Of a DNA stretch of 64,000 bases, positions 1 through 10,878 are shown in pieces. The DNA is taken from positions 4,257 through 68,256 of the forward strand of contig KN834860.1 in assembly GCA_000827265.1 (NCBI GenBank), written 5' to 3'. Below the pieces are notes generated by a model that saw only the letters and a program-made list of their open reading frames with translations, ran no database searches and was not told the origin of the DNA. Origin of the DNA: Collybiopsis luxurians FD-317 M1 (lineage: Eukaryota > Basidiomycota > Agaricomycetes > Agaricales > Omphalotaceae). Position 1 is the first letter of the stretch. Each line of letters starts with the position of its first letter. The position numbers and the translations under genes are program-made.

Positions 1-339
1 ACTGGAATGCAGTTTGAAGTCCCATGCTCTTTCTATTGCGTGTGTGTGCTCCTACACCTATGTGCTTTTTTCTCAAGTCCCACTTGGACTGAAGTGCTAC
101 TGCTGTAATAAACATATACTTATGTCTTCCCCTACTATTTATTATAATGAACATCGACAATTATACTTTCATGTAGATACTGAATAGAGATCAATCAAAT
201 TAACCAATACAATTTTGACAGTTTGGCCTGTCAAACTTAATTTTTTGCACCGGTCAGACGTGATTTGTGGTTGGGCTGTATGTGTTTTGCCGGCATGGCA
301 CCTGCTCCCTACCCCCAAATTTTAGACCAATTCAGAAAT

Positions 340-2200
340 TGCCTGTCTTGGATCAGGCACAAAATCATTGCAGCAGAAATTCGGCATTCCATTCCATTCC
401 ATGCACTCATAACAGCAAATTTGCAGGCATAATGTTCATGAGGTGTTCCTTTCTTTCTTATAAATCACTGCAACTGGTGCCGCAGGAAACAGTTTTGAGA
501 TGTGTCAAACATTACTGAGAAGGGTTTGAGTGTGTCCCACTTTCGAATTGTGCTTGGTGTGGTTCTGAAGATTGTTATCATTCTAGAAACAATGTATATT
601 CTTTCAAGTACACTTGTATGGTCCGGGTCATTCTGTATTAAATAAAAACGTCATGCCAAGATTAGCGCTAAATGATCATCTTTATCGAGATGAATGAAAG
701 GGTATGACATGCCTGATCGAGGACCTCAGATCTACAATCAATCTGCGGTCATTCGGGATTTGAAGAATCGAGCTTCCAGACTACCCGACAACTTCGGGCA
801 GCGAATAATGCTTAATAAAGTGCTCTCGAAGTGCCGCTAATGTGGATATACACCTTGCTTGTAAGGAAACAAATGCCACATAACATTCTAGAATATATGA
901 TGGGATCGTTGTTCTACATTTTGTAGACCTCATAGACAGTCCAAATTACAAGTGAATGCCATCATTGTTTGTACTAAACAAGCAAAAGATGAATGGAGGG
1001 ATTTCGCCCTTTCTTTACAATATACGAGATGTCAAAACTGCAATTGGATAGGGTAACTTGAAATCAAATGACACAATAGGGGATCTCCGTAATATGGAAT
1101 AGCTTAATTTATCCATAGCCTAAATGAAACAATCGAGGACCTCGGATCTACAAACAATCTGCGGTTGTTCAGGATTTGAAGAATGGAGCTTCCAGGCTAC
1201 CAGACACTTCTGACAGTAAATAATGCTTCATATAAGGCGCTCTCGAAGTGCCGCTAATACAGATATACACCTTGCTTGTAAGGAAACAAATGCCACATAA
1301 TTGAATAGAGTAACTTGAAATAACTTAGATCGAATAACACAATAGGGGACCTCCCTAATATGGAATAACTTAACTTGATGCATAGTGGGCCAACGCTAGT
1401 GCGTGGCGGGACTCGTGCCCTTTTCAGTGATTGGAACAATTTACCTCACAGATCCTGGACCATTGATCATCAATGTAATGAAAACTAACTAAAATTGTAT
1501 AAATTGCAAAAATTAGATCAATTTAAAATTGCCTGCCTTGGATCAGGCACAGAATTGTCAGAGCAGAAACTCGGCATTCCATTCCATGCACTCGTAATTT
1601 ATTCTTAGCCTAAATGACACAATCGAGGACCTCGGATCTATAACCAATCTGTGGACATTCAGGATTTGAAGAATTGAGCTTCCAGAGTGCCAGACAGCTT
1701 CTGGCAGCAAATAATGCTTCATATAAGGCGCTCTCGAAGTGCCGCTAATGCGTATGTACACTTTGCGGGTAAGGAAACAAATGCAACATAACATTCTAGA
1801 AGGTAGGTAAATAAATGTTCTATTGTTTGCAAATTTGTGAATGTAATGGAACTATTGATTACAAGGGCATTTAGTGCATAGAGCCTTAAAATTGAATATC
1901 GAGTTTATGCCTTGATGTGATCCAAGACAGACCACTTTGAGTGGGTCTGATGCTCTCACAATTTATACAATTTTAGTTAGTATTGATTGAATTTTCACAA
2001 ATTGGTAGTGTTTCTCGGATCATCTCTTGCTGTGTGAAATGTAACGAAAACTAACTCAAATTGGATATATTGCGAGAGTTAGACTAATTCAAAGTTGCCT
2101 GTCTTGGATCAGGCACAAAATTGTCGAAGCATAAACTCGGCATTCCATTTCATTACATATACTTGTGGTGAGATGATCCGAGAAAACACTACTAATTTAG
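340..2200. repeat. degenerate repeat array (family R1)
   Basis: Three imperfect units lie at about 709-895, 1132-1302 and 1619-1797. Each runs from a GAGGACCTC-ATCTAC segment to a GTAAGGAAACAAATGC segment. A second short motif, GGATCAGGCACA followed by a C-rich CATTCCATTCCAT stretch, occurs near 350, 1540 and 2105. Unit spacing is about 420-490 bp, so this is a loose tandem array and not a satellite. Parts recur at 23.6-23.9 kb. Short ORFs inside change from unit to unit and I do not consider them genes. The parent transposon is not recognised. Confidence 0.75.
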
Positions 2201-3424
2201 TCTAACATTACCAAAGAGACTCAAGTGCTTGCCAAGCATTAGTATTGTCCCAACCAAGTTACAGGGACACCATAGATGGACCTTTTGCCGTGTCCTCACA
2301 AACCAGTTGACTGTCCACTAGTATCCCTTCATGGCCTTGGACACTTCCTGGCGTGGGCAAATAGATAGTGACAGGCTTTCTGGAGCTTCTTGCGATGATC
2401 TTCAACCTAGTTGGCACAGATCTGGGATTCATCGGCTAGTGAAATGGGGGTAGGTGCAGGAACAGACTTGCGACTCTAAGCAGGCAGTAAGCACAGAATA
2501 CCGTAAGTAGAGGAAGAGAGTAAAACAGTGGGAAAAGCAAACAGTGTCGTAAGAAATGAAAGAGAATCGATCACTTTGTATGTATGCTAAAAGTGCACAT
2601 GGACTGCCTTGAGCCTGCTATATGCTTGAGGGTAGTCATGAGCGCCATATACAGAATTGAGCATTGGCGATAGGGTTGCTGCCTGCCCAATTGCCTTGAG
2701 CAAATACAATAGATCATTTGGCTCTTTCAAGAATTATTGGCACACCATAGCGACCACACATTGAACGCTTGGTGCCTAGCAATCCGTGAGTCGGGTATTG
2801 CTTCCTCGGTAGCGTTGAAGATTTCAACAGTATCTGCAAAGACGGCTTGGCCATGGCCAAGGACTGGCAACACATAGTCGAGGATTTAAATGAATTATTT
2901 TTTCTCTATTACTATTTGCCCTACTTTAAAAATGCTAGCAAACGAAGTAATAGAACTCAAATTCGTGAGTCTAATTTAGACATGGCAAGATTTACGAATT
3001 GGTTGTTTGCTTATGATATTCAGCTTCAGACGTAGCAAGCCAAGCCGACCATTTTAGCGAAGTTGTAGTAAACCAAGCCATTGGAACATTATTAGCGATA
3101 GTGCCCACAAGTATAGGATATGGATGTATTTGGAGGAATACAATCAAATGAAGATAAGTGGTGCAAGACATTTGGATATGGAAGCCAAAACTTAAAGGTT
3201 CGGCGTTTAGTTATCATCGCTTGATGAACTTAAAAGCTCAATCAGGTAGGACTCAGAGAACCAGACTAAAATACAATCTGAACAAATGCAGACTGAATAT
3301 CAACCGGAGACACCCTGTCTAATTCCACTAACCATCTTTACCATAGCAGCCTAAAGTTTACATTTTCGGTCTCTCATAGCACACATCTTAAAAGCCACTG
3401 TATTTCATAAATTCTCTAGTCTCA
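2201..3424. other. no gene seen; upstream region of the caspase-like gene
   Basis: No open frame with family character was found. A 62-codon frame at 2847-3035 has no recognisable features. The last 200 bp are A/T-rich and presumably include the promoter of the caspase-like gene, but I see no clear TATA box at a standard distance. Confidence 0.4.
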
Positions 3425-4759
3425 ATGCCTCCAGCTGCACTCGAATCCAGAATGCAAAGTTTATGGTCCACATACCGACGCTATCCAGATTACATAGATT
3501 CCGGTGGACTAACGCGTCTACATTCTTGGCTTTCTGACAATGGCAGAATTAAAACATTGCTTGACGTGGAGGCCGACCTACGGACTCGTCTGGAAGTATC
3601 GAATGCGCAGAGTGTACTGGAACAAGTTGATGAAGCGGCAGCGTTAATGTGGGAGTTGCGTGATGTCAAGGTATTCCTCAGTGCCTGGATGCTAGCTCAG
3701 GGCCCCCCTAAGATGGATGAAAAACTTAAGATTATTCCAACGCCGGTATGTTGTTTCTCTACTTTCTTTTTTCGTTGCAATAAACAATAGATTGCATAGA
3801 ACAGAAAATCGGAGTTTAATCCAGAGAAAACTTGGGTGATAATTGTGGGGATACATCAATATTATTCGTTACGGTCGCTACCTGGGGCCGCCAAAGATGC
3901 AAAGGACATCCATTCATGGGTTTTAAATGCTCTAAAGGTCCCCGTAACCCACGTCCGTTTACTTCTCGATGCCTCTCGGTCAGAAATCCTCTATGAGCTG
4001 CATGACCACTTTGGCCACGCTTCAGAGGGGGATACTATCCTGTTTTACTATGCAGGTCATGGATCAAGCTATCCTGCCCCTAAAAACTTCATAGCTCATC
4101 CAAAGCCAGTAGCTTCAATTGAGGCTATATGCCCTGTAGATCGAGGCAAAACAGTCCCGGATATCAGTGACCGGGAGCTCAATGGGATATTTGCCAACCT
4201 TGCTACTAAGTGTGGTACAAATAACATCACGGTGATTCTAGACTGTTGCTATTCAGGAGGAATGGGTCGGCATGCCGGTAAGAACAAGGTCATTCAAAGT
4301 AGAGATTGAATTATAGCTAAATCAGCTCCTCCAGAAAAAGAGATCGGGAGTGTGCGCACAGTCCCACCAATGGAGGATGGCTTATCACAAATGCTGAAAG
4401 CTGCCGACCGCAATGAATATCTTGAATGGGATATTCTACCATCCAGTATTGACTGGGTTGCTAATGCAGAAGCGTGTATGCTTATTGCTGCTTCTCAAGA
4501 TCATGAAGCAGCAATGGAAGATCCTGATTCTGGTGGATTTTTTACCCAGAAGTTGCTAGCCTTCTTGAAAGGACATCAAGAACTGACGTTTTCTTATGAA
4601 GAACTACTCGGCTCAATCGGTAGCGTTGCAGTCAACCAACATCCTCTTTTAGAAGGCCATAACCCCCGAGACCTGTTCCTATCAATTAGATGTAGTGCAA
4701 ACTCGCAGTCGGGTGGCAGAGCTGATGGTGCGAAGAAATTTCACACATGTTGGTATTAA
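3425..4759 (+). CDS. caspase-like (peptidase C14 / metacaspase-type) protein
   Basis: Three exons, 3425-3745, 3800-4277 and 4326-4759, give 410 residues. The introns (54 and 48 nt) have GT-AG ends and keep frame, and both contain or precede in-frame stops, which supports splicing. An N-terminal region of about 110 residues with helical character precedes a C14 caspase domain starting at the TWVIIVGIHQY strand. The catalytic His is in YYAGHGS (about residue 194) and the catalytic Cys in ILDCCYSGG (about residue 257). The SGGFFTQKLLAFL segment is the usual p10-like part. Metacaspase-type enzymes cleave after Arg or Lys and act in regulated cell death and proteostasis. There is no prodomain of the LSD1 zinc-finger type. 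The last 25 residues are of uncertain quality, so a further 3' exon is possible. NLR-type sequences in the same window suggest a cell-death setting, but this is inference. Confidence 0.92.
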
Positions 4760-5234
4760 ACAGAAATTCACGTTTTACTGCGTTACAGATCCTGGTACTC
4801 GATACTGGGAAACTAGCAGCAGCACTCCTGCTAAATTGACCACCTCCCATCGAGCAAGCTGGAAAGGAAAATTGTACTCTATCATCCCCAGCAGTGGTAC
4901 TCTGCATCGGATCACTAGAAACAGCACTGCTGCTGCCAAAGTGACGACCTCCCAACGAGGAACTCGAGCAAGCAGCAAACAGAAACAAGGTGGTGGGGAG
5001 GCAGGTTCTTGACCTAAGTGACTGAGATCCAATGGGTGGAATACAAGCAAGAAGTGATAGTGCCATGTAGATTTGAAGTGTGATCGCACCTTTTCTTGTT
5101 TGTTCTGAGGTGTTTTATGTTGAATATAATTGACATTCAATAAGTTTGGATAATTATATTTAGCTGAGCTGTACTATCTATGGAACATTTTCCCCTACCA
5201 TCTCACAGTATCCACTCATCAGAAAAAACACCTT
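4760..5234. other. no gene seen
   Basis: Region 3' of the caspase-like gene. Frames on both strands overlap one another and show no family motif. It may include the 3' UTR or a missed last exon. Confidence 0.4.
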
Positions 5235-5480
5235 TTGCCCAGGCAAATACAGGAATCTGAGGACACCCAGGAAATTGTCCAAATCCTAGGTACTCTCAGG
5301 AACTCCAAGTTGCTTAGGCTACTTAAGCTTCCCAGCCTTTGGGCCAATTCCTAGGTGCCCTGGAAGATTAAAAGTATGGTGAGCATCCCTGAGCATCCCA
5401 GGAACAGGAATACTTTAAATGCTACAAATCGTACAAAATTACATTGCAAGTACATAGTTATGTACTATCCTTATGTAAAT
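5235..5480 (+). repeat. dispersed repeat R2, copy 1
   Basis: This stretch matches 13655-13925 in the same orientation. Shared landmarks are CCCAGGCAAATACAGGAA, ACACCCAGGAAATT (GCACCCAGGAAATT in copy 2), CAAATCCTAGG and the closing ACATAGTTATGTA. It is rich in CCCAGG/CCTAGG palindrome-like words. No coding potential is evident. Confidence 0.8.
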
Positions 5481-6267
5481 GGATCACCAGAACATTCATT
5501 TGGTTGGAATTATGCAGAAGTTTTCGCTTTTTTTCCATAAATTACATCATGAGTTCACTGTGAACTGTCTACAGTCAAAAAAAATTCTCCCTTGCTCAAA
5601 ACATGCACAATATTATTATAACCCATTCTATATATACTTTATACTACACAAATATACTGTACTTGAGTATGTTAAGTCAATACAAAGCTTGAATCAGTAT
5701 AAAAAACTCTACATAAAGTATTATAGCTGACTACGAGACTGAAGTAATAGGCAACAACATCAGCAAAAGCCAACAGTTATGTACAGGCCTGGGATTGACT
5801 CCCATGCCTGAACCAAATGACCTTGTCCTTAACATGCTGTTACAGATTCCCCAAACCTTTCCAGGCATGGGAAAGTAGCTCAACAACCATCTCTACTGGT
5901 GGGTCTCAGGATCCTCCAAGTCTGAAGAGATTTTGTTGGACCAACAACTGACCTTCAATATTTTGCTCAACTTAATGTAAAAGTACAAGGTTTACTGTTA
6001 CTTCATATGACCTCTGTCACAGCCAGGAACCTATTACTAGACTCATTCCAATAGCATTATGGTATTGGCTGTGCAGAGTGAGTGTTACAAATCAACAACT
6101 CTGATCCAGTCTGACCAGACCAGAGCTCGGAATCATCAGATATTGGTGGAGTCTACTTCTTCTCATGGTATTGTTCTAGTTATCTCCTTTCCTGATTTTT
6201 GTCTCTACATTTCTATTACAATTATTGTTTTCTTTTCTATTACTGGGAACAAATTGTATTACTTCAA
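5481..6267. other. no gene seen
   Basis: A/T-rich sequence between R2 and the promoter-like module. The open frames are short and lack family features. Confidence 0.35.
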
Positions 6268-7092
6268 GTTGCATCACTGGCCAACCACAACATGGTCACT
6301 GAGAAAGGTCTTGCTGGGTTACTTCTCTGTTCACTGACCATGCAAGAGTGAAAGTAAAGTTCACACTGAAAACCCACCATACAGGTTGATCGCTTGAGTT
6401 TTGACTTCGGAAGAAGTAAGATTATGGTTCAATCCTTGCTTGGTAAATTCTTCCTGTTACTTTATTCCGACGGATTATTACAATTGCGCCTTATGTAAGT
6501 ACTACTCAGTGCAGATGTTACAGATATGCCAGTAAGCTTCCAAGAGCCATACAGATTATTTCCTTGAGTCTGAGTAGAGTACTAAGTCAGCAGTTCATGT
6601 AGTGACAGGGTATGTTATTTCCCTAATCCCTGAAACTTGTGGACCATGCCATTTCTGAAATGTACTGGATTGGAAGCGGAAGCCATAAATTTTCAACTCC
6701 ACCACCTGATTGACGGCTTGCATATAAACTATCTGATCTTGCCAACTCTGCAAATTGGATGAGCATGTACTGTTAAACTTCTACCAGACAGACTTTGTAT
6801 TTATTACCACTGGGGTCGATCATAGACATTATAAACAAGAACCACCAGTTCAGACTGCCACATAAGGAATCCATGTTAAGTCACATTGTCTGTCTTGATA
6901 TATCCTGGTACTGGCTGACAGCCAGACTTCTATTACATCAAAGAAGAATGAGTTGTACTGCATGGAAGCCACTTTTAAACATTTGTCAGTCTCAAATTTA
7001 TCGGCCATGCTAATTGATGCAGGTTTATTCATAGTCAAAACTTACCCAGACACTTCTTAAATCTCATGTCTATATAAGCAGTCGAGAGAGTC
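6268..7092 (+). repeat. promoter-like module, copy A
   Basis: About 825 bp, nearly identical to 14386-15142 (copy B) and similar to 60575-61417 (copy C). It ends with TATATAAG at 7071 and GCAGTCGAGAGAGTC. In copy C the same end lies just upstream of the ATG of an intact multi-exon gene, so the module is best read as a duplicated promoter and 5' UTR. In copy A the homology stops at the shared GTC at 7090-7092 and continues directly into WD40 coding sequence. A word like a pol III box B (GGTTCAATCC) occurs near 6425, but no tRNA-like fold was found. Confidence 0.85.
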
Positions 7093-7515
7093 AGAATTTG
7101 GAATACTAAAACAGGGTTACAGGTTGGGCAGTTACTCAAAGGCCACATTTATTGGGGTACCTCATTGGCATATTCACCTGATGGTCAATATGTGGTCTCA
7201 GGCTCAATAGATAAGACTGCAAGAATTTGGAAAGCTGAAACAGGTTCAGAAGTTGGGTATTCATTGAAAGGCCACAATAATGCAGGTACCTCAGTGGCAT
7301 ACTCACCCAATGGTCAATATGTCATGACAGGCTCAAAAGATAAGACAGTAAGAGTTTGGAATGCTCAAACAGGTCTACTGGTGGACAAACTATTAAGAGG
7401 TCCCACTCATTCAGTTACCTCAGTGGTATATTCACCGTATAGTCAATATGTGGCTTTTGGCTCCAGAGAACACATAGTAAATATTTGGCATCCTCAAACA
7501 GGTCAGCAGGTTTAG
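7090..7515 (+). pseudogene. WD40-repeat fragment (NLR-derived)
   Basis: Open from the module junction to TAG at 7513-7515. It encodes about three and a half WD40 units of the same subtype as the NLR genes in this window, with repeats of SVAYSP.GQYV.SGS.DKTVRIWN type. There is no start codon at the 5' end and no NACHT or C-terminal domain, so it is a fragment. Its orientation (+) is opposite to the two large NLR genes. It sits directly behind a promoter-like module, which could allow transcription, but translation would need an internal Met at 7165. Confidence 0.85.
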
Positions 7516-7802
7516 GTTCTGGAACAACTCCTCAACTGTTGGAGCCATTCCAGAACTTTGCTGATGAATTTAACGCAATGGCATTAGCTAAAGACCGGCC
7601 TTCTTGGGAGCAGTTGTTGAATGTGTATAAGAGGGAGGTTTTCGAACCCACTTTCTACAAAAGTGTTCCACATGTTGCCGGAGGACAGCCAACAAGAGAT
7701 CTTGCAGTGTTCAGAATAGATAAGGATGGAAATTGTGGACATGTATTTGCCCTTGGGCCATCTAGCTTCACATTGATCACTAACATTTATTACTCCTACT
7801 AA
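7516..7802 (+). CDS. unrecognised coding fragment
   Basis: An open frame overlapping the end of the WD40 fragment in another frame continues to 7802. The part after residue 12 has mixed, globular-looking composition (for example FADEFNAMALAKDRPSWEQL and a DLAVFRIDKDGN segment) and could be a piece of a real protein. I do not recognise the family. With no upstream exon or clear start it is more likely a relic than a gene. Confidence 0.3.
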
Positions 7803-8478
7803 AGTACCTCAGAGCTCAGTGTTAGAAAAGTGTACATATTGCAGTAGGGAACTATTCATCCATACATATATTGTCAACAAATTGTTCATCACAAAGAACT
7901 TGCAAAAGAACCTCTTAAGACAGTTAACAGAATTAACATTTGACTTCTTTTCTCCATTTCTTTGCAAAAAGCAATATCCTCTGAGGACAGAGAGCCAATT
8001 ATCATTCCCCACAGGATGTCAGGAGCCATTACTGTTTCAAAGAAAAATCAGGAAGGGAGGACATAATTAAAGAAATTACTTACAAGGCATAGTGACTCTC
8101 AATGAGTCTATTTGAGGCTCGATGTAGCCTTTATATTTCAAGCCATCATAAGTAAACACTGCAAATTGGTACAGCATATCTTGTAATAGAGTGTCTTAAC
8201 CTCTGGTTATCTGGGTATTAAATAGGGTGCTAACAAAGTTACTTGGAAATTTTAAACTCTGCTAATTTTCCCTTACAAAAGTAGCTTCAAGTTACTTAAG
8301 TTACTTCGGTAGTGTGCTATGGATTTAACTCTCTCAGGGCTCGTGATCCATCATTTCCATTCTCGGATGTAAAAAAATATACAATCCTACTGTTTTATCC
8401 TTACGTTGTCAGTTTGGAACTGGGAGTCGGGATCTCGATCAGAAAGACAAGATACAGGAAAGTCGACCTGGAATTGTT
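7803..8478. other. no gene seen; AAGTTACTT motif near 8285
   Basis: Short frames only. Near 8280-8310 is a short run of AAGTTACTT-type words that recurs at 16.7 and 18.1 kb. Confidence 0.35.
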
Positions 8479-9868
8479 TCATTCAGATGCATATGTTGGG
8501 GGTGGAGGTAAAATCGATCCCATTGTAACCGAACCACCATCATGTTCCCTCTCGGTTTCGAGCTGCTGTACATGTTCCATTATTCGAGCAATCAAATTTT
8601 GCATAGACTCCAAGCGGGTTGCGACTGGCTCAGTATTGGCACCTTCAGACCCTACCACAGGCTCTGTGGGAGCCAGAGGATTTGATGTGTGCGCCATTAC
8701 TTCTGCGCCATAAGCTGGCAACAGTCGAGATTCAAATTCTGCTAAATTATAATCTGGAGTAAGTCCCATAGATCGGGAGACCTTTTCGGGAGCGATGGGA
8801 CCCCAGTGGTTTGAGGGAGATTAATAGGAGCTTCTGCCGTCGCGAACGTAGTAATTCGCTGACTGGGACTCAGCTGATTTCGGGCTCGACGACGACGGAA
8901 AACGCAGCAAAGGCAGAAGGAAGTGATGAGTAAAGCAACTATCGATCCAACAACACTGCCGGCGATGACTGCCGTGGACACGGCTTTATGACTTTTGGGA
9001 GAGGCTACCCCCGAGGATAAATGGGTAGGCAGTGAGCTGGAAGTCTCTGGGGGCAAACTTGACTGTGAATTGAAAGAGTGTGAAATAGGGGGTTGTGCTG
9101 ACAATGACTGTGAATGGGAACTTTGTGCCGGAGATGGCTGTGTGCTGTACCAATTATGGTTAAATGGACAACATTGAAGACAAAACTATGAGCAAAGCAC
9201 GCCAACCATTTTGGGAAAAAAATACCTAATTGTTCCTGAGGACTTTGATATTACTTCTGGGAAACCAGATACCGCAGGAGGCGAGTTGAAGGAGAGAGAT
9301 CTAGACATATAAATTAGTTCTATGTCTAAAGAGACGGCAAAGGATGAACTGGGACCCTGCAACATTCTTTGAAGAAGTACTCATGGGAGCCACGACATTT
9401 GAGGAAGGAGTTCCATTTGACGTGGTTGGTAAAGGGCTGGTAGCTCTAGCACTTGTGGCACTGGCTGTGCTGCTGGAGGAGGTAGTCAAGGTATCGGGAA
9501 AGCCCTGGTCAATGGTTACGTTTCCAACATCGTTCCCATCGTCATTGCCAGTGTTTCCATCGTCGACTCCTTGCATAACCACAGATACATTGGTGGACTC
9601 GAGTAGACTAAATCTGCCAGTGAGCCCAAGTAATATCCAAAAATCAGCATTTCATTAGTTTTACTTACTCTCTAATGGCCAATTTAACCTCGGCAGCCAT
9701 TTCTCCAAATTGGAAAAACCAGGCTTTGGGATAATGTTGGAAAGAAGCATTAGGAATCGTGGTAGGGTTGGTATTATATGCCAGTGCAGCCCCATGTCCT
9801 AACCACGAGCCAACAGCTTTGAATGAAAGTTGAACGATTTCAGGGTTAAACTTAGCTTCTTTACCCAT
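8479..9868 (-). CDS. Ser/Thr-rich single-pass membrane protein (Mid2/WSC-like architecture)
   Basis: At least three exons on the minus strand. The first (about 9868-9669, from MGKEAKF or an upstream Met) ends at a GTAAGT donor near 9668. The second (about 9620-9350) is a Ser/Thr/Asn-rich stalk with DDGNTGNDDGND and TTSSSSTASATS. The third (about 9170-8479) has a Ser/Pro/Thr stalk, one transmembrane helix (VIAGSVVGSIVALLITSFC) and an RRRR cytoplasmic stop-transfer sequence, then a Pro-rich tail ending PPPPTYASE. This is the plan of fungal cell-surface sensors and adhesins. The frame changes between LPKRSPDLW and MGLTPDYN near 8760, which means a small indel or an unrecognised tiny intron. The exact start and splice sites are uncertain and the gene may be decaying. 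Confidence 0.65.
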
Positions 9869-10878
9869 GCCAGAAATACCGAGATGAACTTAGAAACTCT
9901 CATCATACTTGGTTGATAGTTGATGATCAAATGGTAAACCAACAAAGTTGTACAAGTAATATACCTATGAAAGTGACTTTTTTCTCAGCTCACATGGTAG
10001 CTCATGCAGTCAGAAATGGTAAATTTTCCATATATCAAATTTGTATCCATCATCAGAGTTGATCTCGCAGCTGTGCCTTACTACTTATCCCTCTCAAGCT
10101 TGTCGCTTGATGGACTGAGAACTAAAGATGATCAGTAGCAAGGAACGGTTAGTATTTTCTAATATTGGTGAACCACCAGCCGCGGCTGGGATTGCGAGGG
10201 CAATGTTTATCATAGCAAGCCAAATTTGAGAGCCTATCTGATTGAAGAACCATGGTTACTGCTCTGATGATAAATTGTCTATCCACAAAAAGATCCATCC
10301 TGGAAAACTGGACTTGTGGGTATCATTGCATAATTCAGGCTTCCTTCGTGTACGGACAAGGGGAAGGAAGGATGCTGACCCAAATCTCGTCACCTGCGGG
10401 ACTGGGAAAAAATCTAGAACGTACTTCGCTGTCTTGATTTTTCTTCCTACCGGAGATTTCCGTGTATGGGCCAGCGCAGTACATATTGCTCTGATCATCT
10501 TTTGCAATCATGTACTCATTTAGGCACAGATTTCAAGGCTTTCCTGAGAGATACGTCTGTAGGAGCAACGTTTTCCCAGCCGACGCTGACAATGACACAC
10601 ATAACACTGCCAGAAATCAAATATGCATCCAAATGATACTATCTGCCAGTATTTGCTTAACTAATTCTCGATGCTCTGGGAACTGTCTACGATGAACCAC
10701 CTTCCCGAAGCTGGTAAGAGTCGCAGTCTGATAACAAAGCTTGGTTCCTCATCATGTGGATGCAGCGGAAACTAGATACATTGACCTTACCGGGTAAAGG
10801 AACCGAGGAGGGCACAAGATAAAAATTGCCTCGAGCAAGGGAAAAAATCCCATAGCTTTTTTTATTATCTATTTTTGG
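9869..10878. other. intergenic; no clear gene
   Basis: May hold a signal-peptide exon for the minus-strand membrane protein (an MMRVSKFISVFLAW frame just upstream of 9868) and the promoter of the plus-strand peptidase. Other frames look like shadows. Confidence 0.35.

Noticed and set aside
340..2200. CRISPR-like array
   Set aside because: Units are long, imperfect and unevenly spaced, and the sequence is eukaryotic.
4775..5140. Minus-strand frames of about 120 codons overlapping the end of the caspase-like gene
   Set aside because: Two overlapping frames with unnatural Cys/Ser/Leu composition. They mirror plus-strand sequence and have no domain features.
6400..6440. tRNA-derived SINE suggested by GGTTCAATCC in the promoter-like module
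   Set aside because: No stem pairing around the box B-like word, no good box A at the right distance, and copy C shows the module to be a gene's 5' region.
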